Assembly: GCA_027923505.1 (NCBI GenBank)
Contig: BROI01000009.1
Span: 744,001 to 808,000 of the forward strand
Source of the DNA: Mayamaea pseudoterrestris
Lineage: Eukaryota > Bacillariophyta > Bacillariophyceae > Sellaphorales > Sellaphoraceae
Direction of reading: 5' to 3'
Length of the DNA: 64,000 bases
A model generated the notes under the pieces. The model worked only from the letters and a program-made list of their open reading frames with translations. It searched no databases and was not told where the DNA came from. Of the stretch, positions 9,928-18,156 are shown piece by piece. Position 1 is the stretch's first letter. Each line of letters begins with the position of its first letter. A program made the translations under genes and the position numbers.

Positions 9928-10674
9928 CTACAATTCATGCAGAGGCTCATAGTTTGGAATCTCACCTTTGCCGTCGCAATCAACGCAGACGAGTATGCGC
10001 TCTCCCTTGCATCGAAAGCACACGCGTGCATCAATGAGTACGCCCCCGTTGCGCTCCTTGGCTCGCAAAATGTCTTCCAGCGTAAGCCATCCCATTCTCC
10101 ACACTCTCTTTTCGCGGAGCTCCTCCTCGGGTATCCAAAAATCAGCTTGGGATCCGCAACAGTTTCTCATTCGAATTTCAAGTGTTCCCTTTCGCTTGAT
10201 ACCACGTGTTTCGACGACGGTATGATGCCGATGGCCATTGTATACTTCAACCGACGACCATTGACTATGCACTAATCGATCGACGCTGAAAGTGTTTCGT
10301 TTGTGGTGTCCCGTCGCGCGAACGACGCCTCGTCCTACGCAGACGGAACACCGGCAGACGCCTCGTCCTCGGCATTTGTGGCATACTTTGGGAGGTCTAG
10401 AAAGTCGTATTGGACCGTAGGGTGTTATAATGCGGGGCGGGGTTGGCTCTTGCATAGCTTTTCGCTTCTCACGTCGTATCTTCTTGCCTCGAAGGCCCAT
10501 GTGTAGACTGGACGTCGTCAGTGAAGATGTCAACTTTGGATCTCTAGCCAGAAATGTAGATCGTTGAGCAGCCGGAATGATAGCAACGATGCCCGGAGAC
10601 GACCATGCTTTGACAAAAAGGTCGATTTCAGCATATAAGCAGATGAAGATCAATATGTAGCATAATCTTTTCAT
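9928..10674 (-). CDS. DnaJ-type zinc-finger protein, predicted plastid-targeted
   Basis: Single exon, 248 aa, ATG at 10674. Four CxxCxGxG-like motifs of the DnaJ central domain are present as two pairs: CHKCRGRG (98-105), CSVCVGRG (109-116), CFRCKGER (219-226) and CVDCDGKG (230-237). There is no J domain. This is the arrangement of plastid BSD2/PSA2-like zinc-finger proteins that assist photosynthetic complex assembly. The N-terminus is a hydrophobic signal peptide (RLCYILIFICLYAEIDLF) followed by VKAWSSPG. An Ala then an aromatic residue after the cleavage site is the diatom plastid-import signature. The exact client protein is unknown. Confidence 0.78.
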   Translation of the reverse strand: MKRLCYILIFICLYAEIDLFVKAWSSPGIVAIIPAAQRSTFLARDPKLTSSLTTSSLHMGLRGKKIRREKRKAMQEPTPPRIITPYGPIRLSRPPKVCHKCRGRGVCRCSVCVGRGVVRATGHHKRNTFSVDRLVHSQWSSVEVYNGHRHHTVVETRGIKRKGTLEIRMRNCCGSQADFWIPEEELREKRVWRMGWLTLEDILRAKERNGGVLIDARVCFRCKGERILVCVDCDGKGEIPNYEPLHEL

Positions 10675-11111
10675 TATGCATTAAAAGACCAGCGCAATCT
10701 GTAAACGACGCACCACCGATGAAAAAACTGATCGCCATGGTGAACCGCGCCCCTGCAAATACTCCAGTACCGGTACGAAATGACGTGGTCAACAATTTTG
10801 CACGAATGAATTGACAGGCAATGGTTCGTCCACTGACAGAACGACTGTCGATCGTCTTGCCGTCTTGCCGCAGACGATGTTTGTTCCAGCCTTGCAGCCT
10901 CTGTAATACATCTTGCCATTCTTCAATCTGCTGATGTCGTGTCTCGATCGATCTGCACGCAACGTCATATCGTGTCGGTTTAAGGATGCGCCGAATGTGA
11001 ATCTCTTCCAGCTTACTCTTAACTCTTGAACACACCGACTACCGACTATGCAGTTTGCATTCAATGGCATCTTTAAGTATTCATTTATGTACGAACATAA
11101 TAAACACGACA
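10675..11111. other. 437-bp gap between zinc-finger gene and bZIP gene
   Basis: Holds the promoter of the zinc-finger gene (-) and the 3' flank of the bZIP gene (-). A long minus-strand frame crosses it, but it has no ATG start and no recognisable motif. Nothing else seen. Confidence 0.35.
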
Positions 11112-11981
11112 CTATTTCTTACTTGGCAACATTGGCGCCGCTTTGTCCGCAGGAGCTTGTGGTCGAGCGATTCCATGCAAGTTCACTAGAGAGCCAAGAC
11201 GCTGGAGTAAAGGAATCGAATTCGTCTGCACCGAGACCGAGTTCGCGCGGCGATTCGCCAAGGCTTGAGCAAGCGAAGCAGCTGGGATAGATGGCGCTAT
11301 CATTGGCGATAAATGCGACTGTCGAGCAACTTGGGCTTCATAGGGACTGGAGCAGGGGAACTGCGGCGATGTTCTAGTGTCGTTTGTTGGCAAGCCGCAA
11401 AAGAACGTCGGCTGTGCGACTGGGACTGGTGCTTGCGCATGTTGCGAGTATTGGTTCGTGTTTGCATCAATTGGGCTTCCGCGAAGTTGCTCAAGTAGGG
11501 CTGCAACGAATGGGTTGCTACTCATGCCACCTTGCTGCGGAATCGCAAAATGGTTGATAGGAGGAGGGCCGACTCCTGGGCCCAAATTTTCAGTAATGTA
11601 TTGGCGCAAGAGTCTATTCTCTTCTGCAAGCATGGATGAGATATATGCCGATGCATTGCTGATCTGCTCTAGCAACCCATTTCTCCTCATGTACTCTTGA
11701 ATCTGTTCAGTCAGCCCAGCGATGGTTTCCTTCTGTCTCTTTCGTGCTCTAGCAGACATCATGCGATCTGTGTGCAAATAGAACAAGATCATGTGAACAA
11801 GTTTTATACCAGCAATGGCTAGAACATCGATCCATTTCTATCGAGTAGACTTACTGTATGCCCGCTTCTCCTCTTCCGACATGTCCTGCAGCTTCTTGTC
11901 AATCCGAAAGGGCTCATCGCTTGTTTCAGAGTCGTCTAGCTTGCGTTTGCCGTTTGGCGAAGGCGGACCATAAGGCTCCAT
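11112..11981 (-). CDS. bZIP transcription factor
   Basis: Two exons: 11981-11855 (127 nt) and 11767-11112 (656 nt), with an 87-bp intron (GTAAGT to CACAG) and 260 aa in total. Joining the exons builds the basic region EEKRAYNRMMSARARKRQKE, with an N-x7-R-like spacing (N43 to R51). It runs into a leucine-zipper-like helix (IAGLTEQIQEYMRRNGLLEQI, then SMLAEENRLLRQY). The N-terminus is short and acidic (KLDDSETSDEP) and contains the basic cluster GKRK. The C-terminal 150 residues are Pro/Gln/Ala/Ser-rich, as in activation regions. Target sites cannot be read from the sequence, although bZIP factors commonly bind TGACG-type cores such as those in the repeat arrays here. Confidence 0.88.
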
Positions 11982-12581
11982 TGTCGCAGTCCGGCTTTTC
12001 TCAAACCGCCTTGGGGAAATATAAAATTGAGAAATTCTCGATAATATGTGATCGTCTCACAATGAGCCACTATCTGACTTGTGCGAACAGGTACTATACG
12101 ATTCGAGAAAAAATTGACAGCTCGCGTTCGCTACCGCCGCGAAGCGAGTGAAGGAGTAAGTGCCTGCAGTTCACCTGCCTAGTTTCCGATCCTCACAGGT
12201 ATAAAAGCCCGTGAGCTTTACGTGTATAAAAACCGATTCGGTTCTCACATCTGCCAGAGTCTTGTCCTCGTTGTAGTCGAAGAGAAATCTACGACAGTCT
12301 TTCTGACGTAGAACATGCGCAATTCTGCTTCTCAGCTTGATTCTCGAATCAAGTAAACGCGAAGGACGTACTACAACAACTCCGCAAAACCGACAGCATC
12401 GTCATAATACATTGTTGAGGTTAGCTACTGTCGCAGCGAAACTGATACGTGTCGTACTGTTTCTGCAGCTGGTCCACAGCTTGGGATGGAGCAGCATCTC
12501 ATCTTGCTGCAGTCGAGCGGGATCTTGCGCGGTGCAGTGAGATAGTTTTAATTGTTAACAGTCCCACATCTATCTTTGCGA
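11982..12581. promoter_or_regulatory. 600-bp divergent promoter with two TATA-like boxes
   Basis: Lies between the bZIP gene (-) and mitochondrial uL1 (+). Two TATA-like sequences, TATAAAAG at 12200-12207 and TATAAAAA at 12225-12232, sit 25 bp apart on the plus strand. They are followed by a short perfect inverted repeat AACCG-ATT-CGGTT (12231-12243) and a TGACGTA at 12304-12310. A 13-codon upstream frame begins at the ATG at 12314. The distance from the TATA boxes to the uL1 start is about 350 bp, so a leader intron or an undetected non-coding transcript is possible. Confidence 0.4.
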
Positions 12582-13574
12582 ATGATCCTGTCTAGTAAAA
12601 TGTTTACTTTGCTTGCATCTCGAAGCGCTGCGAAACTTTCGCGAACGCCATCGCTGCTGTCGACGGCGTCAAGGACCTATCAGAGTCGAGCGCATCCGCG
12701 CCCCATCCCGGAGGTACCGCTCATCGACGCGATGAATGACCTTTTAACTCTTTGCGAACAAAAGAATCGACGACGTCAACGAAAATTGAAGCGAAACCAA
12801 GCTAGTATTGCAAGTCCTCCCCCAGAGGACGTTGCATCTGAATCCACTGACGTTGCTGCTTCTCCCAAACTCGATGAAACGGTGGAACTCGCCGTCAATC
12901 TCAATTTGGATCCTCGCAAACCAGGCCAGGCGTTGCGAGGAAGCGTGGAGCTCCCGCACGGAACCGGCAAATCATTGGCGTGCGCTGTCTTTACCAAGGA
13001 TGAAGGCTTGATGGCAATGGCCAAGCAACGCGGAGCTCTCTATGCCGGCGACGATGGCTTGGTGGAGGATATCGTTGAAGGAAAAGTACCCGTCGATAGC
13101 TTTCAACGCGCTTTAGCCACCTCGGACATGCTGCCCGTCTTGTCGCAGCGAGCTGCACGCTTGCTTGGACCGCGTGGATTAATGCCAAACGCCAAGTCCA
13201 ACACCCTTTTTTCGACGAAGGATGAGCTACTGGAGTCACTTGAGTCGCAGCTGGCAGGCAAGGAGGTGCAGTATAGGACGGACAAGGAGGGTATTGTTCA
13301 TGTTCCAGTGGGCAAGGCTTCGTTCGGTATGGAAAAGTTGCTTGAGAATACCGGTCAAGTAATGAAGGAGCTTTTGAACGTTAAACCCGAGTCGTACGGT
13401 AAGGGCAAGAAGAGTGGCAAGTCAACTGGAAAGTCGGCGAAGTATTTTTTAAAAGCCAGTCTTAGTTCGACTCAGGGCAAGGGAGTGCGACTTGATATGC
13501 GGACGGTGGATCCGTCCAGTCCGTTCTTCCTGACGAGTGTTGAGGATAGCGTTAGCGCTGAGAAGGCTGCCTAA
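12582..13574 (+). CDS. MRPL1: Mitochondrial large-subunit ribosomal protein uL1m
   Basis: Single exon, 330 aa from the ATG at 12582. The ATG at 12600 (MFTLLASRSAAKLSRT) is an equally good start, and both give an Arg/Ser-rich presequence ending near TYQSRAHPRP. L1 family features: LNLDPRKPGQALRGSVELPHG, then ACAVFTKDEGLMAMAKQRGA, then the signature GPRGLMPNAKSNTL (bacterial form GPRGLMPNPK), then VQYRTDKEGIVHVPVGKASF. Ribosomal protein L1 forms the stalk at the E site that moves deacylated tRNA. The presequence points to the mitochondrial ribosome. A charged insertion (about residues 65-95) is not part of the bacterial protein. Confidence 0.88.
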   Translation: MILSSKMFTLLASRSAAKLSRTPSLLSTASRTYQSRAHPRPIPEVPLIDAMNDLLTLCEQKNRRRQRKLKRNQASIASPPPEDVASESTDVAASPKLDETVELAVNLNLDPRKPGQALRGSVELPHGTGKSLACAVFTKDEGLMAMAKQRGALYAGDDGLVEDIVEGKVPVDSFQRALATSDMLPVLSQRAARLLGPRGLMPNAKSNTLFSTKDELLESLESQLAGKEVQYRTDKEGIVHVPVGKASFGMEKLLENTGQVMKELLNVKPESYGKGKKSGKSTGKSAKYFLKASLSSTQGKGVRLDMRTVDPSSPFFLTSVEDSVSAEKAA

Positions 13575-13985
13575 ACAATTCTTTTTTGGTACTTGCATTG
13601 TTGTATACATATTATAGTGCTGCTCGTATCATACTCGTACTTTAACTACTGTACAAGTATTACCCCGCAATCTGCTTGGATCGGCCGCTATTAGGAAGTC
13701 AAGTACCGCTACGAATCGTAGATGACTCGCGAAAGGCTTGCCGTTTCGACCATGACAAAGATGAACGAGGGCACTTTGAGCTCTCCTATATGCTTGTCCC
13801 AGCTCGTAGTTGAAGAAGTACTACATTTAAACTAGCTACAAGACTGACCAGAACCAAAGTCTCTTCAGAGTAAAATCAACCACAGGACCACAGGCAACAC
13901 CACCTCGCTTGCCGTTGCAAATTTTCCAAGCAATCCTTAATCTTCACATCAGTCTTTACTGCTCCACTGACTTTATTCCACCAAA
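13575..13985. other. 411-bp gap before golgin gene
   Basis: Contains the uL1m 3' flank and the golgin promoter and leader, with both flanking genes on the plus strand. No RNA gene, repeat or extra coding frame recognised. Confidence 0.3.
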
Positions 13986-16922
13986 ATGTGGGGGAATTTT
14001 GGAGGTATCAATCTCAAGGACTTGGCTGAAAAGGCCAAGGCAGCAGCTGAAAAACTTGATAAGCAGTTGAACGAAAGCGTTGGCGTAGAAACGCCGACTG
14101 CCAACAGGCAAGCAGAAGCATCAACTTCCAACATCAACATGGAAGGCTTGGATGATGCTTGGGGAGACGACGATGAAGACGTGTTGCTGAAAGAAGTTGA
14201 CAATAATCTAAAAGTGGACACTGAGAATGCATTAAAAGACTATGGTCAGGAGGGGCAGCTCAAGCAGCAAGAGACAGCTGCGTTTGACTCACTGCTCACA
14301 CCGATTGCCTTCAAGGAGGAAGATGACCCACCCACACCCTCCCAGGACCAGCATGAGTCGATTGGTGATAATGGATGGAATGGTGACATGGACGACGAAA
14401 ATCTACAGCTCGATGAGCCCGCCGTCGACGGTAAGGAGCATGGTGTTTTTGTAGCTCCGCAGGCGCCTTTGGAAGAAAATAATATAGCTTTTGGTGCGCA
14501 GAACATAGAGAGAGAAGAAGATGTATCGGGCGAACAGCTTTTAAATGTTGACCATGCGTCCGAGCATATCGGAGATGAGTATGCGGCAGGGGAAACACAG
14601 AATGGAAATGACCCGTTCAATGAAAATGGCGGCGGAGCGGAATCTCAGACACACTCATTTGTCCAAGACAGCATTTTTGATCAGAATGATCAGTTTATAG
14701 ACGGGTCTTTTGTGGCGCCACCGAATCTTGTTACTGACGAGCATGGCAATTTCAATGAGGAGGCGTCAGTTGACAAGAAAGCGCTCGCTGGGAATCATAG
14801 CAATGAGGTGGACAAGTCGTCGGAAGAGGGCGCATTCGATTTTAAACCAAATATTATAGATGATAGAGCAGGCGCTGCGGCGGATGAGAATTCGTGTGAG
14901 CCGATAACGGAGGAAGTAGAGCAGCAGCTACAACAGCACGACACGCCTCCGCCAAGCGGCGTAGCGATCAATCATGACAACCTGCTACTTCAAGAGCAGC
15001 TGCAACAGCTCCAAGCCAAACTGCAAGATTCACAGATGGCACTGCAGCAACGGGAGGAGCAGCTTATGAGCAAAACGGAGCAGCTGGCCGAAATTGAGTC
15101 TATGCATGAGAAGGAAAAGGACGACCTTCGACAGAAGATTAAGGACACCAAAGAGGAAGCTAAGAAGAGGATACAAAAGGCAAAGGAACGAGTAGAAGCT
15201 ACTGAGTTGCAACTCCAGACTTTCAAGGCTGCTCAAAGTAATTTAGAGGACGATGTGGGCAAGCAGGCTGCAATTATTGCCGAGCTGCGCGCCGAAGGCG
15301 AGAGTCTGGCGCGAAAGCAAGCGGACATGGAGATGGCGGTGCGAGCGGCAAAGGGAGATGCTCGGGAGATAAGAGAAGCTCTGGAGCATGAAACAGCATC
15401 AAAAGAGAAGGCGTTAAACAAAATTGAACTGCTAGAAAAGGATTTGAAGGAAACCAAGGAGAATCTTGCTGCAGCCCGTCGAGGCGAAAGTATGGCTGAC
15501 AAGTTTGAGGAGCAGTTGCGAAAAGCAAAGGAAGAGGATGAACGCAAAGGGTCGTTAATACTGTCTTTGGAGCAGCAGTTGAAAGAACTAAAGGTTGAAG
15601 CACGTGACCTCATGGCGGAACTTGAGTCATCACAAAAAGGCGCAGCCGTAGAGACGCAGCAAACTGTCAAGCGCCTTCGAAAAGAGCTTAGTGACGCAAT
15701 GGCAGAGATGGAAGCTAAGCTTCACAAGACTGAAAAGGATGCTCAAGCAAGAGAAGATGCGTTGCGCCGCGAGGTTGATGAAGTTCGAAAGCGCTGGCAG
15801 GATGCAGTCCGACGGGCCGATTCGTTGTCAATGGATATTCAGTCGAGCACTGCTCCACTCTTACGTCAGCTAGAGAGTGCCGAACGCCAAAGTCGAGCAA
15901 GAGGAGCAGCCGCTGCCGAAATAGAAACTAAACTACGAACTGAACTCGAAGACACGATAATGTCCAAAGAGAAACTTGCCAAGGAGCGCAACGAATTCAA
16001 TTCGAAGCTAAACCTGCTCGAGCGCGCCGCGAATGACAACGAACACGAACTCAAAGCGACAAAGCAAGCACTTGACGAGCGGATCGCAATGGTCAACTTG
16101 TTAGAGACAAAGATTGTAAAGCTTGAAACTGAAATGTCAAAGAAGCAAGAGCAGTGGAAGGAGGTTGAGCGCCTGGCGAACGAAGGTGTCTCGCGCGTGA
16201 GAATTGAAATGACGCAGACGGTGGTTGATAGCGAGGAACGCCACCGATCCCAGTTGGACTCTATACAAAAAGAGCTGTCTCAGGAACGCGAAAAGCGATG
16301 TCAGCTCGAACAACAGTTGTCAGGACTTCTCGAAAATGCCTCCATGCTCGTATCAACACCCCAAGAGCTGATTATGCCAAAGGAAGTAAAACAAAAGAAA
16401 CTCAGACAGTCCGAGGGGCAAATTGAGATCCTTGCAGGTGCATTGGGTGGCTTGGGTCGATTGGACGGCGACGAGGAAGAGACCGAAAGTGACGATGATG
16501 ACGGTTTGCTGGCTGGTCAGCAACACAATGGTACAGTCAATAGTTTTGCTGCGCTTGCTGAGATGCAGTCGCGCATGAAAGCAACAAAACGAGAGCTAGA
16601 GGACTTGCGTAGGAGTCTTATTGAATCCGAGAAGGCGAAGGAACGACTCGTAATTGTTTTGCGCGATGGTCGCAACGCCAAGGAAAAGTTGCCGTTGTTT
16701 GAAGCAAGATGTCAAGAGCTGACCGAGGAAAATCAACGGTTGGAGATGGAAGTAGATGTGTTGACGGAGGAAATGGAGGAAATGCGCCTTGTATATCGTT
16801 CGCAGTTGGAGGCTTACATGATGGCGCTCAGCTCGGTCAATGCGCAAGGGCAAGAACAATCGCCCGTCGATGATCTGCCTACTGTAGCTGCGGATGCGTT
16901 GCAAAGCAACGGGAACGTATAG
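13986..16922 (+). CDS. TMF1-like golgin, long coiled-coil Golgi tether
   Basis: Single exon, 978 aa. The N-terminus (MWGNFGGINLKDLAEKAKAA) is a short amphipathic helix like that of TMF/ARA160 golgins. Residues 35-320 are acidic, with repeated DDENLQLDEP-like clusters, and low in predicted structure. From about 330 to the end the protein is continuous coiled coil (QLQQLQAKLQDSQMALQQRE and onward). Residues about 604-760 match the TMF central domain: RWQDAVRRADSLSMDIQSS, then TAPLLRQLESAERQ. An acidic break (EEETESDDDD, near residue 830) precedes a final coiled coil containing LVYRSQLEAYM. TMF golgins capture Golgi-derived vesicles and bind Rab6. No GRIP or membrane anchor is visible. Confidence 0.78.
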   Translation: MWGNFGGINLKDLAEKAKAAAEKLDKQLNESVGVETPTANRQAEASTSNINMEGLDDAWGDDDEDVLLKEVDNNLKVDTENALKDYGQEGQLKQQETAAFDSLLTPIAFKEEDDPPTPSQDQHESIGDNGWNGDMDDENLQLDEPAVDGKEHGVFVAPQAPLEENNIAFGAQNIEREEDVSGEQLLNVDHASEHIGDEYAAGETQNGNDPFNENGGGAESQTHSFVQDSIFDQNDQFIDGSFVAPPNLVTDEHGNFNEEASVDKKALAGNHSNEVDKSSEEGAFDFKPNIIDDRAGAAADENSCEPITEEVEQQLQQHDTPPPSGVAINHDNLLLQEQLQQLQAKLQDSQMALQQREEQLMSKTEQLAEIESMHEKEKDDLRQKIKDTKEEAKKRIQKAKERVEATELQLQTFKAAQSNLEDDVGKQAAIIAELRAEGESLARKQADMEMAVRAAKGDAREIREALEHETASKEKALNKIELLEKDLKETKENLAAARRGESMADKFEEQLRKAKEEDERKGSLILSLEQQLKELKVEARDLMAELESSQKGAAVETQQTVKRLRKELSDAMAEMEAKLHKTEKDAQAREDALRREVDEVRKRWQDAVRRADSLSMDIQSSTAPLLRQLESAERQSRARGAAAAEIETKLRTELEDTIMSKEKLAKERNEFNSKLNLLERAANDNEHELKATKQALDERIAMVNLLETKIVKLETEMSKKQEQWKEVERLANEGVSRVRIEMTQTVVDSEERHRSQLDSIQKELSQEREKRCQLEQQLSGLLENASMLVSTPQELIMPKEVKQKKLRQSEGQIEILAGALGGLGRLDGDEEETESDDDDGLLAGQQHNGTVNSFAALAEMQSRMKATKRELEDLRRSLIESEKAKERLVIVLRDGRNAKEKLPLFEARCQELTEENQRLEMEVDVLTEEMEEMRLVYRSQLEAYMMALSSVNAQGQEQSPVDDLPTVAADALQSNGNV

Positions 16923-17040
16923 CTAGTTTCACACTTTACTGATTCAACGTCTTTATATGTAGGTACGCTATTTTAACATGCGTTTTAATTGCCGCACTCG
17001 TGCAAATTCGAGTCATCTATCGCCCTTTTTCATCGCAACC

Positions 17041-17769
17041 CTACTCGTCAACAACATTATACTTTGCAAACAAGTTCTCCTTCGTAGTCATAGCTTTTAT
17101 CTCAAGGTTATTGGAAGACGGGTCTTTGAAGAACATCGTGTACTGTTCGCCAGGTTTCCCGTGAAATCGCAGGTGCGGTTCAATAATAAAATTCACTCCG
17201 TGCTCCTTGAGTCGATTGGCAAGCTGATGAAACTGCTCGACGGTCAGAACGAGTCCGGCATGTGGGACCGGCACTTCATCTCCATCTACAGGGTTGTAGT
17301 AGTCGACATGCCTGTAATCGTTACCAACCCAGTGGCAGACAATCTGATGGCCATGCAAGCTGTAATCTTGCCATTTTTCACTGGACCTGCCTTCCTCGCA
17401 CCCCATCACATTGCCGTAAAATTCCTTGGCGGCTTCCAAATCGTGCACTGGAAAGGCATAGTGGAAAGGTGATCCAGGAGCGGGCTGGGCGCGAACCTCG
17501 TATTCTGGCGAAATAGTCTTTGACAAAGATGATTCGCTGCTGCCAGCGCGAATTTGTAAGAGCCGCTGTCTGGTTGTCGTTGGTAGCGAAGTTAGAGGCG
17601 CATCGCTGGCGCTCAACAATCCAAATGTGCAGCCCTTAATAGAAGTAGATTTTGTCTTGGCATGATGATATCTGATAGTCGTTGTTGCAGGTGCATTTCT
17701 TGACGAGACGGGTGCAAGTGTAGCCAGCGTTGATGCCAAGAAGCGACGAAAAAATGGGCTCATGGTCAT
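17041..17769 (-). CDS. VOC-superfamily (glyoxalase/dioxygenase-fold) protein, organellar
   Basis: Single exon, 242 aa, ATG at 17769 (a second ATG two codons later is equally possible). A 90-residue Ser/Thr/Arg-rich leader (FFRRFLASTLATLAPVSSRN) suggests import into an organelle. The core has the paired beta-alpha-beta3 pattern of the VOC fold: FHYAFPVHDLEAAKEFYGNV in the first half; VPVPHAGLVL, GEQYTMFFKDPSSNNLEIKA in the second. The candidate metal ligands are the His of FHYAFPVHD, the His of VPHAGL and the Glu of NLEI. The family includes glyoxalase I and extradiol-type enzymes; the substrate cannot be inferred. Confidence 0.75.
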   Translation of the reverse strand: MTMSPFFRRFLASTLATLAPVSSRNAPATTTIRYHHAKTKSTSIKGCTFGLLSASDAPLTSLPTTTRQRLLQIRAGSSESSLSKTISPEYEVRAQPAPGSPFHYAFPVHDLEAAKEFYGNVMGCEEGRSSEKWQDYSLHGHQIVCHWVGNDYRHVDYYNPVDGDEVPVPHAGLVLTVEQFHQLANRLKEHGVNFIIEPHLRFHGKPGEQYTMFFKDPSSNNLEIKAMTTKENLFAKYNVVDE

Positions 17770-18156
17770 GCCGAAGCTAAATTGTTAGTAAAGGATGGAT
17801 GAGCACTTATGTAGCTCTATTTAAGGCTTGTACAAGGACAGATCTGCGTAAGAATGAGCTGACTGCTGGCTGTTGAGTGATGCTCGTCCTCTTTCTCCAT
17901 GGTCATTGTCGTGCGCGAATGACGTCAGATACATGTACTTTCCGAGTCGGAGCGGTATCAAAGCGACATTCGTCGCCACCATCGAAGAGTCGATCTCGGT
18001 TTTTGTTCTTTCATTTCTTGCTCCTCAAACCCAAGCCTGTAACAATCAAGGCTTACTTGCAGTCGCAAATGCAATAGTATCACTTCCGAAGCAATCTCTC
18101 TGTTGAGTGTGTAGAAGCGTGCGATCATTAGAAAGCGGCCTTTTCATTGATTACGA
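17770..18156. promoter_or_regulatory. 387-bp divergent promoter with a perfect CRE palindrome
   Basis: Lies between the VOC gene (-) and the RRM gene (+). It contains the palindrome TGACGTCA at 17920-17927. TGACGT and ACGTCA are the cores of CO2/cAMP-responsive elements described in diatoms, so regulation by a bZIP factor is plausible but untested. No gene seen. Confidence 0.4.

Noticed and set aside
10628-11035. Long minus-strand frame of about 135 codons
   Set aside because: No ATG start, no family resemblance, and it overlaps the start of the zinc-finger gene.
12195-12245. tRNA gene or pol III promoter near the twin TATA boxes
   Set aside because: No A/B box pair or cloverleaf can be drawn; the GGTTC-like sequence lacks the rest of a tRNA.
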